Notes under the pieces: generated by a model | The model's input: the letters and a program-made list of their open reading frames with translations, nothing else | Told to the model about the DNA's origin: nothing | Databases searched by the model: none | Position numbers and translations under genes: made by a program | Assembly (NCBI GenBank): GCA_023129165.1 | Contig: JAGMCL010000064.1 | Location: 1 to 42,771 of the forward strand | Direction of reading: 5' to 3' | Source of the DNA: Caldifarciminota bacterium | GTDB lineage: Bacteria; Hydrothermota; UBA3073 | Length of the DNA stretch: 42,771 nucleotides | Shown here: positions 33,184 through 40,682 of the stretch, in pieces | Numbering within the stretch: the first letter of the stretch is position 1 | Layout of the letters: every line of letters begins with the position of its first letter

Positions 33184-33255
33184 GTGATTAAACAAAGGTG
33201 TTTTTATTGCCAGGTCGTTAGTAAGAACATTATAAAAGGAGGTGATTCGAAATGA
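33184..33255 (+). CDS. Possible 23-aa upstream ORF coupled to the cysteine peptidase gene
   Basis: GTG at 33184 with AAGG 7 nt upstream encodes MIKQRCFYCQVVSKNIIKGG plus DSK. Its TGA (33253-33255) overlaps the ATG (33252) of the next gene as ATGA. The sequence AAAGGAGGTGATT occurs at both ends (33177-33189 and 33236-33248), so it may instead be a duplicated ribosome site. Confidence 0.3.
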   Translation: MIKQRCFYCQVVSKNIIKGGDSK

Positions 33256-35186
33256 AAAAGATGTTGTCTTGTCAGTATCTGTTAGGAATTACATTCCTAG
33301 TAGTTTTGGTTATTCTACAAAGTGCTATTTTTGCCAAGGAATACGCTGTGTTAATATCTGGGTGTGACCCCGACTCGCCTGAAGCAAGTACCAACAGGTT
33401 TTGGAATGATCCTTTCCTAATGTGGGAGATACTGGTCGAAAAGCGAGGATGGAGCGATGAAGACGTATATGTTATTTGGGCTGATGGTACAAATTGGAGT
33501 CAGAATCAAAAAGACTACGCAGATCGTTATCAACATTTGCCATCTATTGTAGATTATGCAGCGACAAGGGATAATATTCAATATGTGTTTAATTTACTTG
33601 AATCGCTAATGACGAGTGAGGACTTCCTGTATATATGGACCAATGGACATGGTGGAGTAGATAATGAAGTAAATCCGCAGCATGCAAGCCTTGCCCTAAT
33701 ATGGTCACGTGAGGAAGTCTGGGATTGGGAATTTGCCGATTGGATCAGTGATATACCACATGCCTATCGTGTTATTGTGATGCAACAATGTAAGAGTGGA
33801 GGGTTTGTTGATGACTTAGAGAATGACAGTACAGTTGTAGTCACTTCTTGCTCCCTATCATTAAATTATGGTACATCTTGGGCTTGTGACGATGTACGTT
33901 TTCGAAATGGTACTTACGTAGAAGGTTCAGAGAATGAAAGAATTGAAGGGTGTACATATCATCATGATGAATTCGTTTTCCATGTTATGAATGCATTTTC
34001 TGGAGTCAAACCTGATGGTGGTGACCCCGTAGGATTTTATGACTGGGATGTTAACAGCAGAGCTTCAGTATGGGAATCATACGATTATGTATATAGATAT
34101 GATAGTAGAGATACAATTTGGGTACACGATCCCAGGCCTAGGTGCCTTGCTATTACTAATTATTCGGATCCTGGTGATATAGGGCAGAAGATCTTCCTTG
34201 AGAAAACTCCTTTAGCTCCTACCGGGTTCGACTATGTATTCGGTATCAACGGAGGAGTCTTCGTTCATTTAACCTGGGACAATAACATTGAGATCGACCT
34301 TGATGGCTATAATGTCTACAGAAATGGAGTTAAAATCAATAGTGGAGTTGTTACAGTAAGTCAATATGACGATCACGATGTCGAGCCGGGTGGAAGATAC
34401 AGTTATAAGATTACAGCCTTAGATTGGGACGAGAATGAGAGTGATTACTCAGAAGATATTTATGTTATAGTACCCAATTTCATTTTTGCTGCGGGGAAGT
34501 CAGAACCATCGCCGTATTTGGTACAGAGAGAAGGATATTATGAATGGGGAGAGACACCATATAAGACAGTCGACTATCATCCAGATAGCTTGGTCTATTG
34601 TATCACAGGATTAAATCCCGATAAGCAATATAAAATGGGTATCCTATATTATGAACCACCTAATACCACATATGAACGAATTCAAACTCTTAATATAGAC
34701 GGGATTCAAATCCATGGTCATATTGAAATTCCAGAAACTCCAATTCTCATTTGCCGCTGGATACCAAGAACTATGTATCTCGATAATGAAATCCATCTGA
34801 ACATAAGCCGAGTACAAGGAGAGAATGCGATAGTATCTGACATTTATATCTGGGAGCATGAAGCTGGTGGTGGCTCACAAACAGCTGGTGAAGATATTTC
34901 GGGGGTTGATCCATCTCCTTTGTTGCAGAACAATCCTAATCCTTTCAAATTCGAAACCATAATTCAGTATTACTTAACAGCTAAGAGTTCTGTAAATATT
35001 GCAGTTTACGATATCACAGGTAAATTAGTAAGGACATTAGCTCAGGATATATATGATGCTGGCTATCACCAAATCACTTGGGATGCCAGGGATGATAAAG
35101 GGTATGAAATTGCTGGTGGGGTTTATTTCTGTAAACTTCAGACTGGGAATATAGTGACTACTAAGAAGATGGTTGTAATAAGATAG
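33252..35186 (+). CDS. Secreted clan-CD cysteine peptidase (C13/gingipain-like) with FN3 and T9SS sorting domain
   Basis: 644 aa. Signal peptide at about 1-28. The caspase-fold domain (29-265) has the dyad His123 in YIWTNGHGG and Cys170 in VIVMQQCKSGG, preceded by YAVLISGC and RGWSDEDVYVI, typical of legumain-like C13 peptidases and related to gingipains. A fibronectin type III domain follows (about 335-410, LTWDNNIEIDLDGYNVYRNG). Then comes a beta-sandwich (about 415-540), and a sorting domain (NPNPFKFETIIQY, VNIAVYDITGKLVRTL, GGVYFCKLQTGN, KKMVVIR). Ribosome site AAAGGAGGTGA. Expected at the cell surface via T9SS. Confidence 0.88.
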   Translation: MKKMLSCQYLLGITFLVVLVILQSAIFAKEYAVLISGCDPDSPEASTNRFWNDPFLMWEILVEKRGWSDEDVYVIWADGTNWSQNQKDYADRYQHLPSIVDYAATRDNIQYVFNLLESLMTSEDFLYIWTNGHGGVDNEVNPQHASLALIWSREEVWDWEFADWISDIPHAYRVIVMQQCKSGGFVDDLENDSTVVVTSCSLSLNYGTSWACDDVRFRNGTYVEGSENERIEGCTYHHDEFVFHVMNAFSGVKPDGGDPVGFYDWDVNSRASVWESYDYVYRYDSRDTIWVHDPRPRCLAITNYSDPGDIGQKIFLEKTPLAPTGFDYVFGINGGVFVHLTWDNNIEIDLDGYNVYRNGVKINSGVVTVSQYDDHDVEPGGRYSYKITALDWDENESDYSEDIYVIVPNFIFAAGKSEPSPYLVQREGYYEWGETPYKTVDYHPDSLVYCITGLNPDKQYKMGILYYEPPNTTYERIQTLNIDGIQIHGHIEIPETPILICRWIPRTMYLDNEIHLNISRVQGENAIVSDIYIWEHEAGGGSQTAGEDISGVDPSPLLQNNPNPFKFETIIQYYLTAKSSVNIAVYDITGKLVRTLAQDIYDAGYHQITWDARDDKGYEIAGGVYFCKLQTGNIVTTKKMVVIR

Positions 35187-35526
35187 TATCACATAACGAG
35201 GTATGGACAGTCCTTATATAAGGAGTTTATATAATAATACCTTGTAAGAAATAGTTACACTATCTAAGAGATTTTATTTTAATGCTTGCAAGCTTGATTA
35301 TATATAATGAATAACTGAATTATCTTTAGTTATTAGATAAGTAATCCAATTTCATTATTTCTACCTATACCTTTTAATCAGGTGTCTCTGTAACTTGAGG
35401 GGATGAGATATACGCTTTGCTACAACATATTCAATAGATGCTAAATTACATCTATTGCACCAGGAGTATCTTATCTCCACAACCCATTTTACTATATAAA
35501 TATCAAAAAGCTTACCAAAATTCTAC
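35187..35526. other. Gene-free gap with structured sequence
   Basis: Two inverted repeats follow the peptidase gene: CGAGGTAT...ATACCTTG around 35198-35247 (with CTTATATAAG inside), and the larger two-stem structure at 35399-35478 listed separately. No ORF with support. Confidence 0.55.
35399..35478 (+). ncRNA. Candidate structured RNA or palindromic element
   Basis: The outer stem GGGGATGAGATA (35399-35410) pairs with TATCTTATCTCC (35467-35478), 12 pairs with two G-U. The inner hairpin CAATAGATG (35432-35440) / CATCTATTG (35449-35457) is a perfect 9-bp stem with an 8-nt loop. No coding frame and no second copy seen in the window. It could be a small RNA, a 3' UTR element of the peptidase mRNA, or a miniature mobile element. 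Confidence 0.4.
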
Positions 35527-35555
35527 TTGACTTATCAATATTTCTGTATTAAAAT
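35527..35555 (+). promoter_or_regulatory. Promoter of the propeller cargo gene
   Basis: TTGACT, a 17-bp spacer and TAAAAT. The predicted start near 35562 gives a leader of about 49 nt. Confidence 0.78.
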
Positions 35556-35610
35556 ATATAAAAGAGATTAGATAGATGACTTTTCAAATGTAATTCAACT
35601 GAAATGAACA

Positions 35611-37083
35611 ATGAAAAGATTTGGTACATATTGTATATTTTTATGCATTGGATTGTTCCCAATCACACTTCATAGCTGGACAATACCTATTAATATCTCC
35701 AATACTCCTGATGGTCGTTCAAGGTATCCTGCGATCGCTGTCAATAAATATAATCGTGTTTATGTTGTCTGGAGTGATGACTATCAGACTGACTGGCATA
35801 GAAATAATATATACTCCTGCTATAGTGACGATGGTACAACATGGTCTGAACCTATCCTTATCTCGGGAGATTCAACTGATTGGCTTTCTATATCTGATGC
35901 TGCCTGTGATATCTTTGGTAATCCTCATGTAGTATGGGATGATTGGGTAGGAAGTATAGACATTTATTACAGCAAGTGGGAAAATGGTTCCTGGACACCG
36001 GAAATGAACCTATCAAATTCTCCAGACAAAAGATCCCAAACTGTGAATATAGTTATTGATTCAAAAAATATAATACATGTAGTATGGCAAGAGGGAACGT
36101 ATCTTGGCTATGGTGACATCGTACATCGATATTATGATAGAGCATTTTGGTCTGATACAATCAACATATCCCATAATCCACAGCCCTCGGGAAATCCTGC
36201 TATAGCTATAGATTTAGAAGATTGTATTCATGTTGTATGGGGAGATAGTGATGAGGATGGAGGAGGTATTTTCTATAGTAAGTTCGATGGTATTTCATGG
36301 TCTGAGCCGTCCCGAGTCCCTGACACAGAAAACGGCTGTGACGCATCAGTAGTGGCTGATTCCTTGGGTTATCCTCATGTTGCATGGACCGAGATATTGG
36401 CTCCTCAGGATGAGGAGATTTACTATAGTTATTATAATGGTTCATTTTGGTCTAATCCTATCAATATCTCGCACAGTACAATGACTTCCGTTGGGGGTCA
36501 GGACATTGCGATCGACTCTCTCAACAATATTTATCTCGTTTGGTTAGAAGGTCTAGCAGGCATGGGTCGAAGTGACATTTATTTCACTTGTGTAATCAGT
36601 GATGCTGTATCTAAAAAAGTCAATATTTCTGATACGCCTGATAATGTATCAAATTATTCTGACATAACAGTTGACCCAAATGGCAACATTCAAGTAGTAT
36701 GGAGTGAAGGATTTCCAATGGACGAAATTTACTATACTTGCTATTCTCAGACTTTAGTAGATGAGCAGAATGGGGATATTTTTTATGTCACCGAATTCTT
36801 ACAGAGTCAACCGAACCCATTCAGGGAGAGAACAGTTATCAGTTATAAGTTACCAGTTATCAGTGAAAACAATTTACGCCTTACGCCTTACGCCTTACGT
36901 ATCTACGATATATCAGGTTGTCTCATCCGCACCTTTAATCTGTGTAATCCCTGCAAATCTGTGGAATCTGTGATTTGGGATGGAAGAGATGATTCAGGCA
37001 AAAAAGTCCCCAGTGGTGTATATTTTCTTAAGTTTAAAGCCGGTGAATACACTTTAATCAGGAAAATGTTAAAAGTGAGATAG
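35611..37083 (+). CDS. Secreted beta-propeller protein with T9SS sorting domain
   Basis: 490 aa. Signal peptide (about 1-22). About seven blades of 45-55 aa carry the sialidase/BNR-like phrases IAVNKYNRVYVVWSDD, IVIDSKNIIHVVWQEG, IAIDLEDCIHVVWGDS and VVADSLGYPHVAWTE, alternating with NISNTPDGRS or NLSNSPDKRS. No sialidase catalytic Arg triad can be named, so it is probably a binding protein. The C-terminal sorting domain starts SQPNPFRERTVISYKL and ends GVYFLKFKAGEYTLIRKMLKVR. Unusually, three dispersed-repeat phrases (36833-36864, 36874-36899, 36936-36972) lie inside this domain while keeping the frame. Confidence 0.85.
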   Translation: MKRFGTYCIFLCIGLFPITLHSWTIPINISNTPDGRSRYPAIAVNKYNRVYVVWSDDYQTDWHRNNIYSCYSDDGTTWSEPILISGDSTDWLSISDAACDIFGNPHVVWDDWVGSIDIYYSKWENGSWTPEMNLSNSPDKRSQTVNIVIDSKNIIHVVWQEGTYLGYGDIVHRYYDRAFWSDTINISHNPQPSGNPAIAIDLEDCIHVVWGDSDEDGGGIFYSKFDGISWSEPSRVPDTENGCDASVVADSLGYPHVAWTEILAPQDEEIYYSYYNGSFWSNPINISHSTMTSVGGQDIAIDSLNNIYLVWLEGLAGMGRSDIYFTCVISDAVSKKVNISDTPDNVSNYSDITVDPNGNIQVVWSEGFPMDEIYYTCYSQTLVDEQNGDIFYVTEFLQSQPNPFRERTVISYKLPVISENNLRLTPYALRIYDISGCLIRTFNLCNPCKSVESVIWDGRDDSGKKVPSGVYFLKFKAGEYTLIRKMLKVR

Positions 37084-37254
37084 TAATTAAGTAATTGAGT
37101 TATTAGTAATCAGTTATCAGTTAAAAGAACTTTCAGGGTCGCCTATGAAAAAGTTGCAGACACTTGAATAAAATTCAAATCTGAAGACCCGACCAAATTC
37201 TTCTAAATGTTTAAAATTTAAATTGCTCTATCAAATGTTCGTAAGGAGGTTAAT
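37084..37254 (+). repeat. Repeats upstream of the HNH gene
   Basis: CAGTTATCAGTT (37110-37121), TTTCAGGG then TCGCCTATGAAAAAGTTG (37139-37156, exact second copy at 38322-38339) and TCAAATCTGAAGACCCGACC (37175-37194), a member of the accessory-region repeat family. Confidence 0.8.
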
Positions 37255-37545
37255 ATGCCTAGAAGGTGCAACACTAACGCAAACGGTCGGTCCTTTTCTT
37301 ATGAATTAGTCGATGCGGTCTGGGAGAAGGGACACAAGGTCAGGGGTAAGAACCCCAATATGTATCGACGTGACGAATGTGGCAATCTAATCTACAAGCC
37401 CTCCTACGGGAATGAAACACCCATGGGGTGGGAAATTGATCATCGGAAACCTGTAGCCAAAGGTGGGACAGACCACATGAACAATCTCCGCCCTCTTCAG
37501 TCTGAAGCAAATGCGGTAAAAGGTGACAAATATCCTTGGAACTGA
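37255..37545 (+). CDS. Small HNH endonuclease-like protein
   Basis: 96 aa. The HNH core is W59-E-I-D62-H63-R, then GGTDHMNNLRPLQSEAN with N77 and N86, and K89 (HNH/HNN form), as in many small phage or accessory HNH nucleases. There are no CxxC pairs around the core, apart from single C5 and C42. Ribosome site AAGGAGG, 6 nt before the ATG. It is followed directly by a zinc-ribbon relic in the same frame and then by the membrane HEPN-like and SIR2-like genes. Possible roles are DNA cleavage in a defence system or mobility. Confidence 0.85.
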   Translation: MPRRCNTNANGRSFSYELVDAVWEKGHKVRGKNPNMYRRDECGNLIYKPSYGNETPMGWEIDHRKPVAKGGTDHMNNLRPLQSEANAVKGDKYPWN

Positions 37546-37548
37546 TGA

Positions 37549-37692
37549 GTAAGACTTGAAGCGTTGTGGATAATTCGTTGTGGCTGTGAAAAGCGTAATA
37601 TACGTTTTGCGTGGAGTCCAGACAAACACAAAGAACTTCAAAAAGAATCTATTAACTTATATGATTTGAGGCATACCGAGGGTTTAGATTAA
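37549..37692 (+). pseudogene. Relic of a zinc-ribbon gene (paralogue of the gene at 32683)
   Basis: In the frame of the HNH gene, just after two stop codons, the sequence reads LWIIRCGCEKRNIRFAWSPD, then KHKELQ. The intact protein at 32683 has LWLIKCECKRCGMQFEWTPD, then EDKVLR. The N-terminal CPKC half and a start codon are missing, and the last Cys of the second knuckle has been replaced. It ends at TAA 37690. So a gene like that at 32683 once lay here. Confidence 0.7.
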
Positions 37693-37720
37693 GCCCTAAT
37701 TTTAATTGATATACTAAAAT

Positions 37721-38269
37721 ATGAACTTGTTTGAATTCATAGCTGCATTAGTCGGGGCACTAGCGTGGCCCGGTCTGGTACTCGCTCTTTTTCTTATATT
37801 TCGGCAACCACTTGCTGAACTGATACCCTTTTTAGAGAGACTCAAGTACAAAGACCTAGAGCTAAATTTCAGCAAGCGTGTTCGCGAAGTTGCTATAGAG
37901 GCGGATGCAGTAATAACAACTGAAGAACCCGTAGCTGTTGACGAGCAACTTGAAGAGCTGGTTGATATTTACCCTCGTGGTGCTATCATAGAGTCGTGGC
38001 TGTTAGTTGAAAATGCAACTGTGAATGCTGTGCGCGTTAATAAACTAATTATAACTGAAAGGGATATGAAATCACCTTCGAGACTTGTAAGAGTCCTTGA
38101 AGCAGCAAAAATTATTAATAAACAGCAGGCCGCACTCTTACATGAGTTGCGCTATATTAGGAACGCTGCGGTTCATGTTACAGATCTTTCCCTGAGTCCA
38201 AATGCAGCTCGTGAGTATGTGAAAACAGCTACAAGGGTCGCTATAGCGCTGAAATCTAAGACAAATTAG
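37721..38269 (+). CDS. Membrane-anchored HEPN-like protein
   Basis: 182 aa. A single N-terminal membrane helix (about 6-27, FIAALVGALAWPGLVLALFLIF) is followed by a short linker (LERLKYKDLELNFSKRV) and a helical cytosolic domain. That domain ends in LHELRYIRNAAVHVTD, where R147-x4-H152 is the Rx4-6H pattern of HEPN-superfamily RNases, resembling the DUF4145-like branch. Start ATG 37721 has no clear ribosome site. It lies between the HNH gene and the SIR2-like gene. Many HEPN proteins act as toxin-like RNases or sensors in phage defence; RNase activity here is inferred from the motif only. Confidence 0.65.
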   Translation: MNLFEFIAALVGALAWPGLVLALFLIFRQPLAELIPFLERLKYKDLELNFSKRVREVAIEADAVITTEEPVAVDEQLEELVDIYPRGAIIESWLLVENATVNAVRVNKLIITERDMKSPSRLVRVLEAAKIINKQQAALLHELRYIRNAAVHVTDLSLSPNAAREYVKTATRVAIALKSKTN

Positions 38270-38406
38270 AGGCTGGTAGATATCGACACAATTGAATACT
38301 ATGAAATGGGAGAGACTGGGTTCGCCTATGAAAAAGTTGTATACACCCTGAATAATAAATAGTAAAGCGTTCCTCTGAATTGTGATGAGAGATATTTGGA
38401 GAGAGT
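38270..38406 (+). repeat. Second copy of the TCGCCTATGAAAAAGTTG repeat
   Basis: 38322-38339 exactly repeats 37139-37156, with related flanks (ACAC..TGAATAA). The two copies bracket the HNH, relic and HEPN-like genes (about 1.18 kb apart). Confidence 0.85.
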
Positions 38407-39309
38407 ATGCCGATAATTAAAGAAAATAATCTGAAAATCCTGGAAAAGCCCACTGTTTTCATACTAGGTGCTGGCGCAAGTAATCCATACGGTTTTCCCC
38501 TGGGTGATGAACTCAAGGATATAATATTAGCCCAGCTCAACACTACAGATCCACTAATAAAAAAGCTAAATGTAAGTGCAGCATTAGTAAATGAATTCTG
38601 GAAATCCCTTCGCTCTACTTTCCATCCTAACATTGACATCTTCCTAGAGAAGCAAACAAACTTTCGGGAACTAGGTTCACACATATTAGCTATAACAATA
38701 ATGCTACTTGAACATAAAAGCCATCTGTTTCCCCAAAAAGATTGGTATGGTGATTTGTACAACACTCTCGAATTAGAGAACGAAGAATCTGATACAGCCA
38801 ATCTCGTAATCGTCACTATCAATTACGATCGGTCCTTGGAACATTTCCTTACAGGAAATATCAACTACAACTGTCAGGAAGATTTAAAGGATCTCGCTCA
38901 TGAAAACCGAAGAAAAATCAAAATAGTCCACGCCCATGGGAGTTTAGGCAAGTATCCAAACGTTTATTACGGTCCTAGTCCTACTGATATAGAAGCAGTA
39001 AAGAATGCTGCTGCCAGAATAAAAATTGTTTCGGATCGCTTGGAGGACTCGCCAGATTTCAAGGAAGCACAGGTTACTATCTCACAAGCTGAGCATATCA
39101 TATTTCTCGGTTTTGGTTACGACGTCAGAATACTTGATACACTACTTGCAAAGACGGATCTCAAAGGAAAGAAGATATATGGTACAACATATAAATTAGA
39201 CAAGAAAAAAAGGGGCTTTTTAGCTGATTACTTTGACAATCAAATCACTCTTGGAGACAATAACCAAGGTTGCCAGGCTTTCCTTAAACTTATTGGGTTG
39301 ACCAGATAA
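38407..39309 (+). CDS. SIR2-like domain protein (candidate defence NADase)
   Basis: 300 aa. SIR2-like Rossmann motifs in order: GAGAS (21-25, nucleotide-binding loop), TINYDRS with N139 and D141, VHAHGS with H177, and FLGFGYD (243-249). These match the SIR2_2-type domain found in antiphage proteins such as ThsA, DSR1 and SIR2-HerA, which deplete NAD+. The protein is only the SIR2 domain with a short C-terminal region; there is no SLOG, HerA, TPR or other sensor fused. The sensor could be the HEPN-like membrane protein encoded 137 nt upstream. Ribosome site GGAGAG before ATG 38407. NADase activity is inferred. Confidence 0.88.
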   Translation: MPIIKENNLKILEKPTVFILGAGASNPYGFPLGDELKDIILAQLNTTDPLIKKLNVSAALVNEFWKSLRSTFHPNIDIFLEKQTNFRELGSHILAITIMLLEHKSHLFPQKDWYGDLYNTLELENEESDTANLVIVTINYDRSLEHFLTGNINYNCQEDLKDLAHENRRKIKIVHAHGSLGKYPNVYYGPSPTDIEAVKNAAARIKIVSDRLEDSPDFKEAQVTISQAEHIIFLGFGYDVRILDTLLAKTDLKGKKIYGTTYKLDKKKRGFLADYFDNQITLGDNNQGCQAFLKLIGLTR

Positions 39310-39531
39310 GAACATAGAGTGTGACAATGAAGTCAAGTATAGAAATTAAGCACTGCAAGAAATAAGACCTGGAGTTATTAGCGTTAGGTGTTAAGCAAAG
39401 TACTCACTGTAACTTGAAAGGAGAAAATATAGATAAAGCCAGAAGTGATGAATAGATAAATCATGAAAAAACTTGACTTTTTTAGATTAGTTTGACCCTA
39501 ATTTTCAATAAAACACCTTTTCAAAAATTTC
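39310..39531. other. Gap after the SIR2-like gene
   Basis: No ORF with support and no clear terminator. It contains a TTTGACCCTAATTTTC piece (39491-39506) of the accessory-region repeat family and the promoter of the next gene pair at its right edge. Confidence 0.5.
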
Positions 39532-39560
39532 TTGACATTTTACGTATTGGGTAGTAAAAT
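39532..39560 (+). promoter_or_regulatory. Promoter of the zinc-ribbon/two-TM gene pair
   Basis: TTGACA, a 17-bp spacer and TAAAAT. The predicted start near 39567 gives a long leader of about 110 nt. Confidence 0.8.
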
Positions 39561-39676
39561 TATAAAGGGAAGGATACCCCCATCTGCTGGTAGTCATGTG
39601 AACTTGAGTTCGGATATAACATATTAAGTAAAATTGGGAGCAAATAACATAGTGATTTTAATAGTGAGGTGAAGCT

Positions 39677-40138
39677 ATGAATAACGAAAAAATTGAGGAA
39701 CTGCTTGAAGCAATTAGACATTTGGAAAGGCAAGTTTCTGGGCTATCAGAAAGGCTTAGCTTTTACGAAAATATTCTGAGAAAATACGGATTCCCACCAT
39801 CTCCGCCGATTGATAAAGAAGAGGTTGAAATATATTTGAGGAAGTGGAGGGAGAATAGGCAAAAAGAAGGCACTCTACTTGAAAAGTGGATGGGAGAAAA
39901 CAGAGAAGCAATTGTTTCCACAAGAAAAATTATTCAAACATATGAAATATCACCACAGGATGCGACTTTGCACCTTTGTTATAACCTTATGCACGTGACA
40001 GGCTACCTTGCGACCAATAGCCTATTAGGATCCTGTGAATGCGGGGGGCAGCTACAATTGTTAGTCAAAGATGATACTATATATATTACTTGTGCAAAAT
40101 GCGGTAGGTGGCTTTGGCAGGGGTTAAAGCATGAATAA
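39677..40138 (+). CDS. Coiled-coil protein with C-terminal zinc ribbon
   Basis: 153 aa, cytosolic. N-terminal coiled coil (about 4-36, EELLEAIRHLERQVSGLSER), a charged middle, then a helical part (TLHLCYNLMHVTGYLATNSL), and a C-terminal zinc-ribbon-like pair CEC...CAKCGRW. Ribosome site GAGGTG before ATG 39677. It overlaps the next gene by 8 bp, so the two are translationally coupled and probably act together. No family recognised. Confidence 0.7.
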   Translation: MNNEKIEELLEAIRHLERQVSGLSERLSFYENILRKYGFPPSPPIDKEEVEIYLRKWRENRQKEGTLLEKWMGENREAIVSTRKIIQTYEISPQDATLHLCYNLMHVTGYLATNSLLGSCECGGQLQLLVKDDTIYITCAKCGRWLWQGLKHE

Positions 40139-40682
40139 ATATAATCAAGAGTGGTGGACTAGAGAAGTTAAATCGAGATGCATAGATGAACAGAGGAAAA
40201 CAAATAAATTCATAAAATCAAACGTTAGGTTTAGAAGTCTGTTCGTTCTATCTTTTGTAGTCATGGCAGTAGGTATTTCTATAGGATTTCTCTTTAAAAG
40301 CACCGACACCTCAATCCTGACCGGTAAAATGGCTGACAATAATGCAGTCATTATTTTGAAAGATACTTACTATGGGGTTTCTGCAAATGTTATACGGAGT
40401 GTCGAAACTTTAATTATGTTTATCGTTGGTATCATGGTTGGGTTTTCAATTGATGAATACAGAAACAGAAGCACAATAATAGAAGAAGCCTGCCTTTTAA
40501 GACCCCATAAGCTTGAAGAAATTGTCAAAGAGTTAGATAATAAAGGCGAGATAAATCATTCACAAGCTCTAAGTTGCATTCCGCATATTCAAAATGGTGC
40601 TGCTCAAATGAGTAAAAGTGGTGACGAAGGTATTACTGCTTTGAAGGATGTAGTTAGTAATATTGTTAAAGAGATAAAATAA
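40131..40682 (+). CDS. Two-helix membrane protein, unknown function
   Basis: 183 aa. A short N-terminal cytosolic part (EWWTREVKSRCIDEQRKTNK) precedes a membrane helix at about 37-55 (LFVLSFVVMAVGISIGFLF). A loop of about 35 residues follows, then a second helix at about 91-107 (VETLIMFIVGIMVGFSI) and a cytosolic helical tail of about 75 aa. Starts 8 bp inside the preceding gene. No known family. Two-helix membrane proteins paired with a small soluble partner are common in effector systems, but nothing here proves such a role. Confidence 0.7.
   Translation: MNKYNQEWWTREVKSRCIDEQRKTNKFIKSNVRFRSLFVLSFVVMAVGISIGFLFKSTDTSILTGKMADNNAVIILKDTYYGVSANVIRSVETLIMFIVGIMVGFSIDEYRNRSTIIEEACLLRPHKLEEIVKELDNKGEINHSQALSCIPHIQNGAAQMSKSGDEGITALKDVVSNIVKEIK

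Noticed and set aside
39567-39676. Riboswitch in the 110-nt leader of the zinc-ribbon gene
   Set aside because: No conserved riboswitch motif and no clear terminator or anti-terminator pairing was found by eye.
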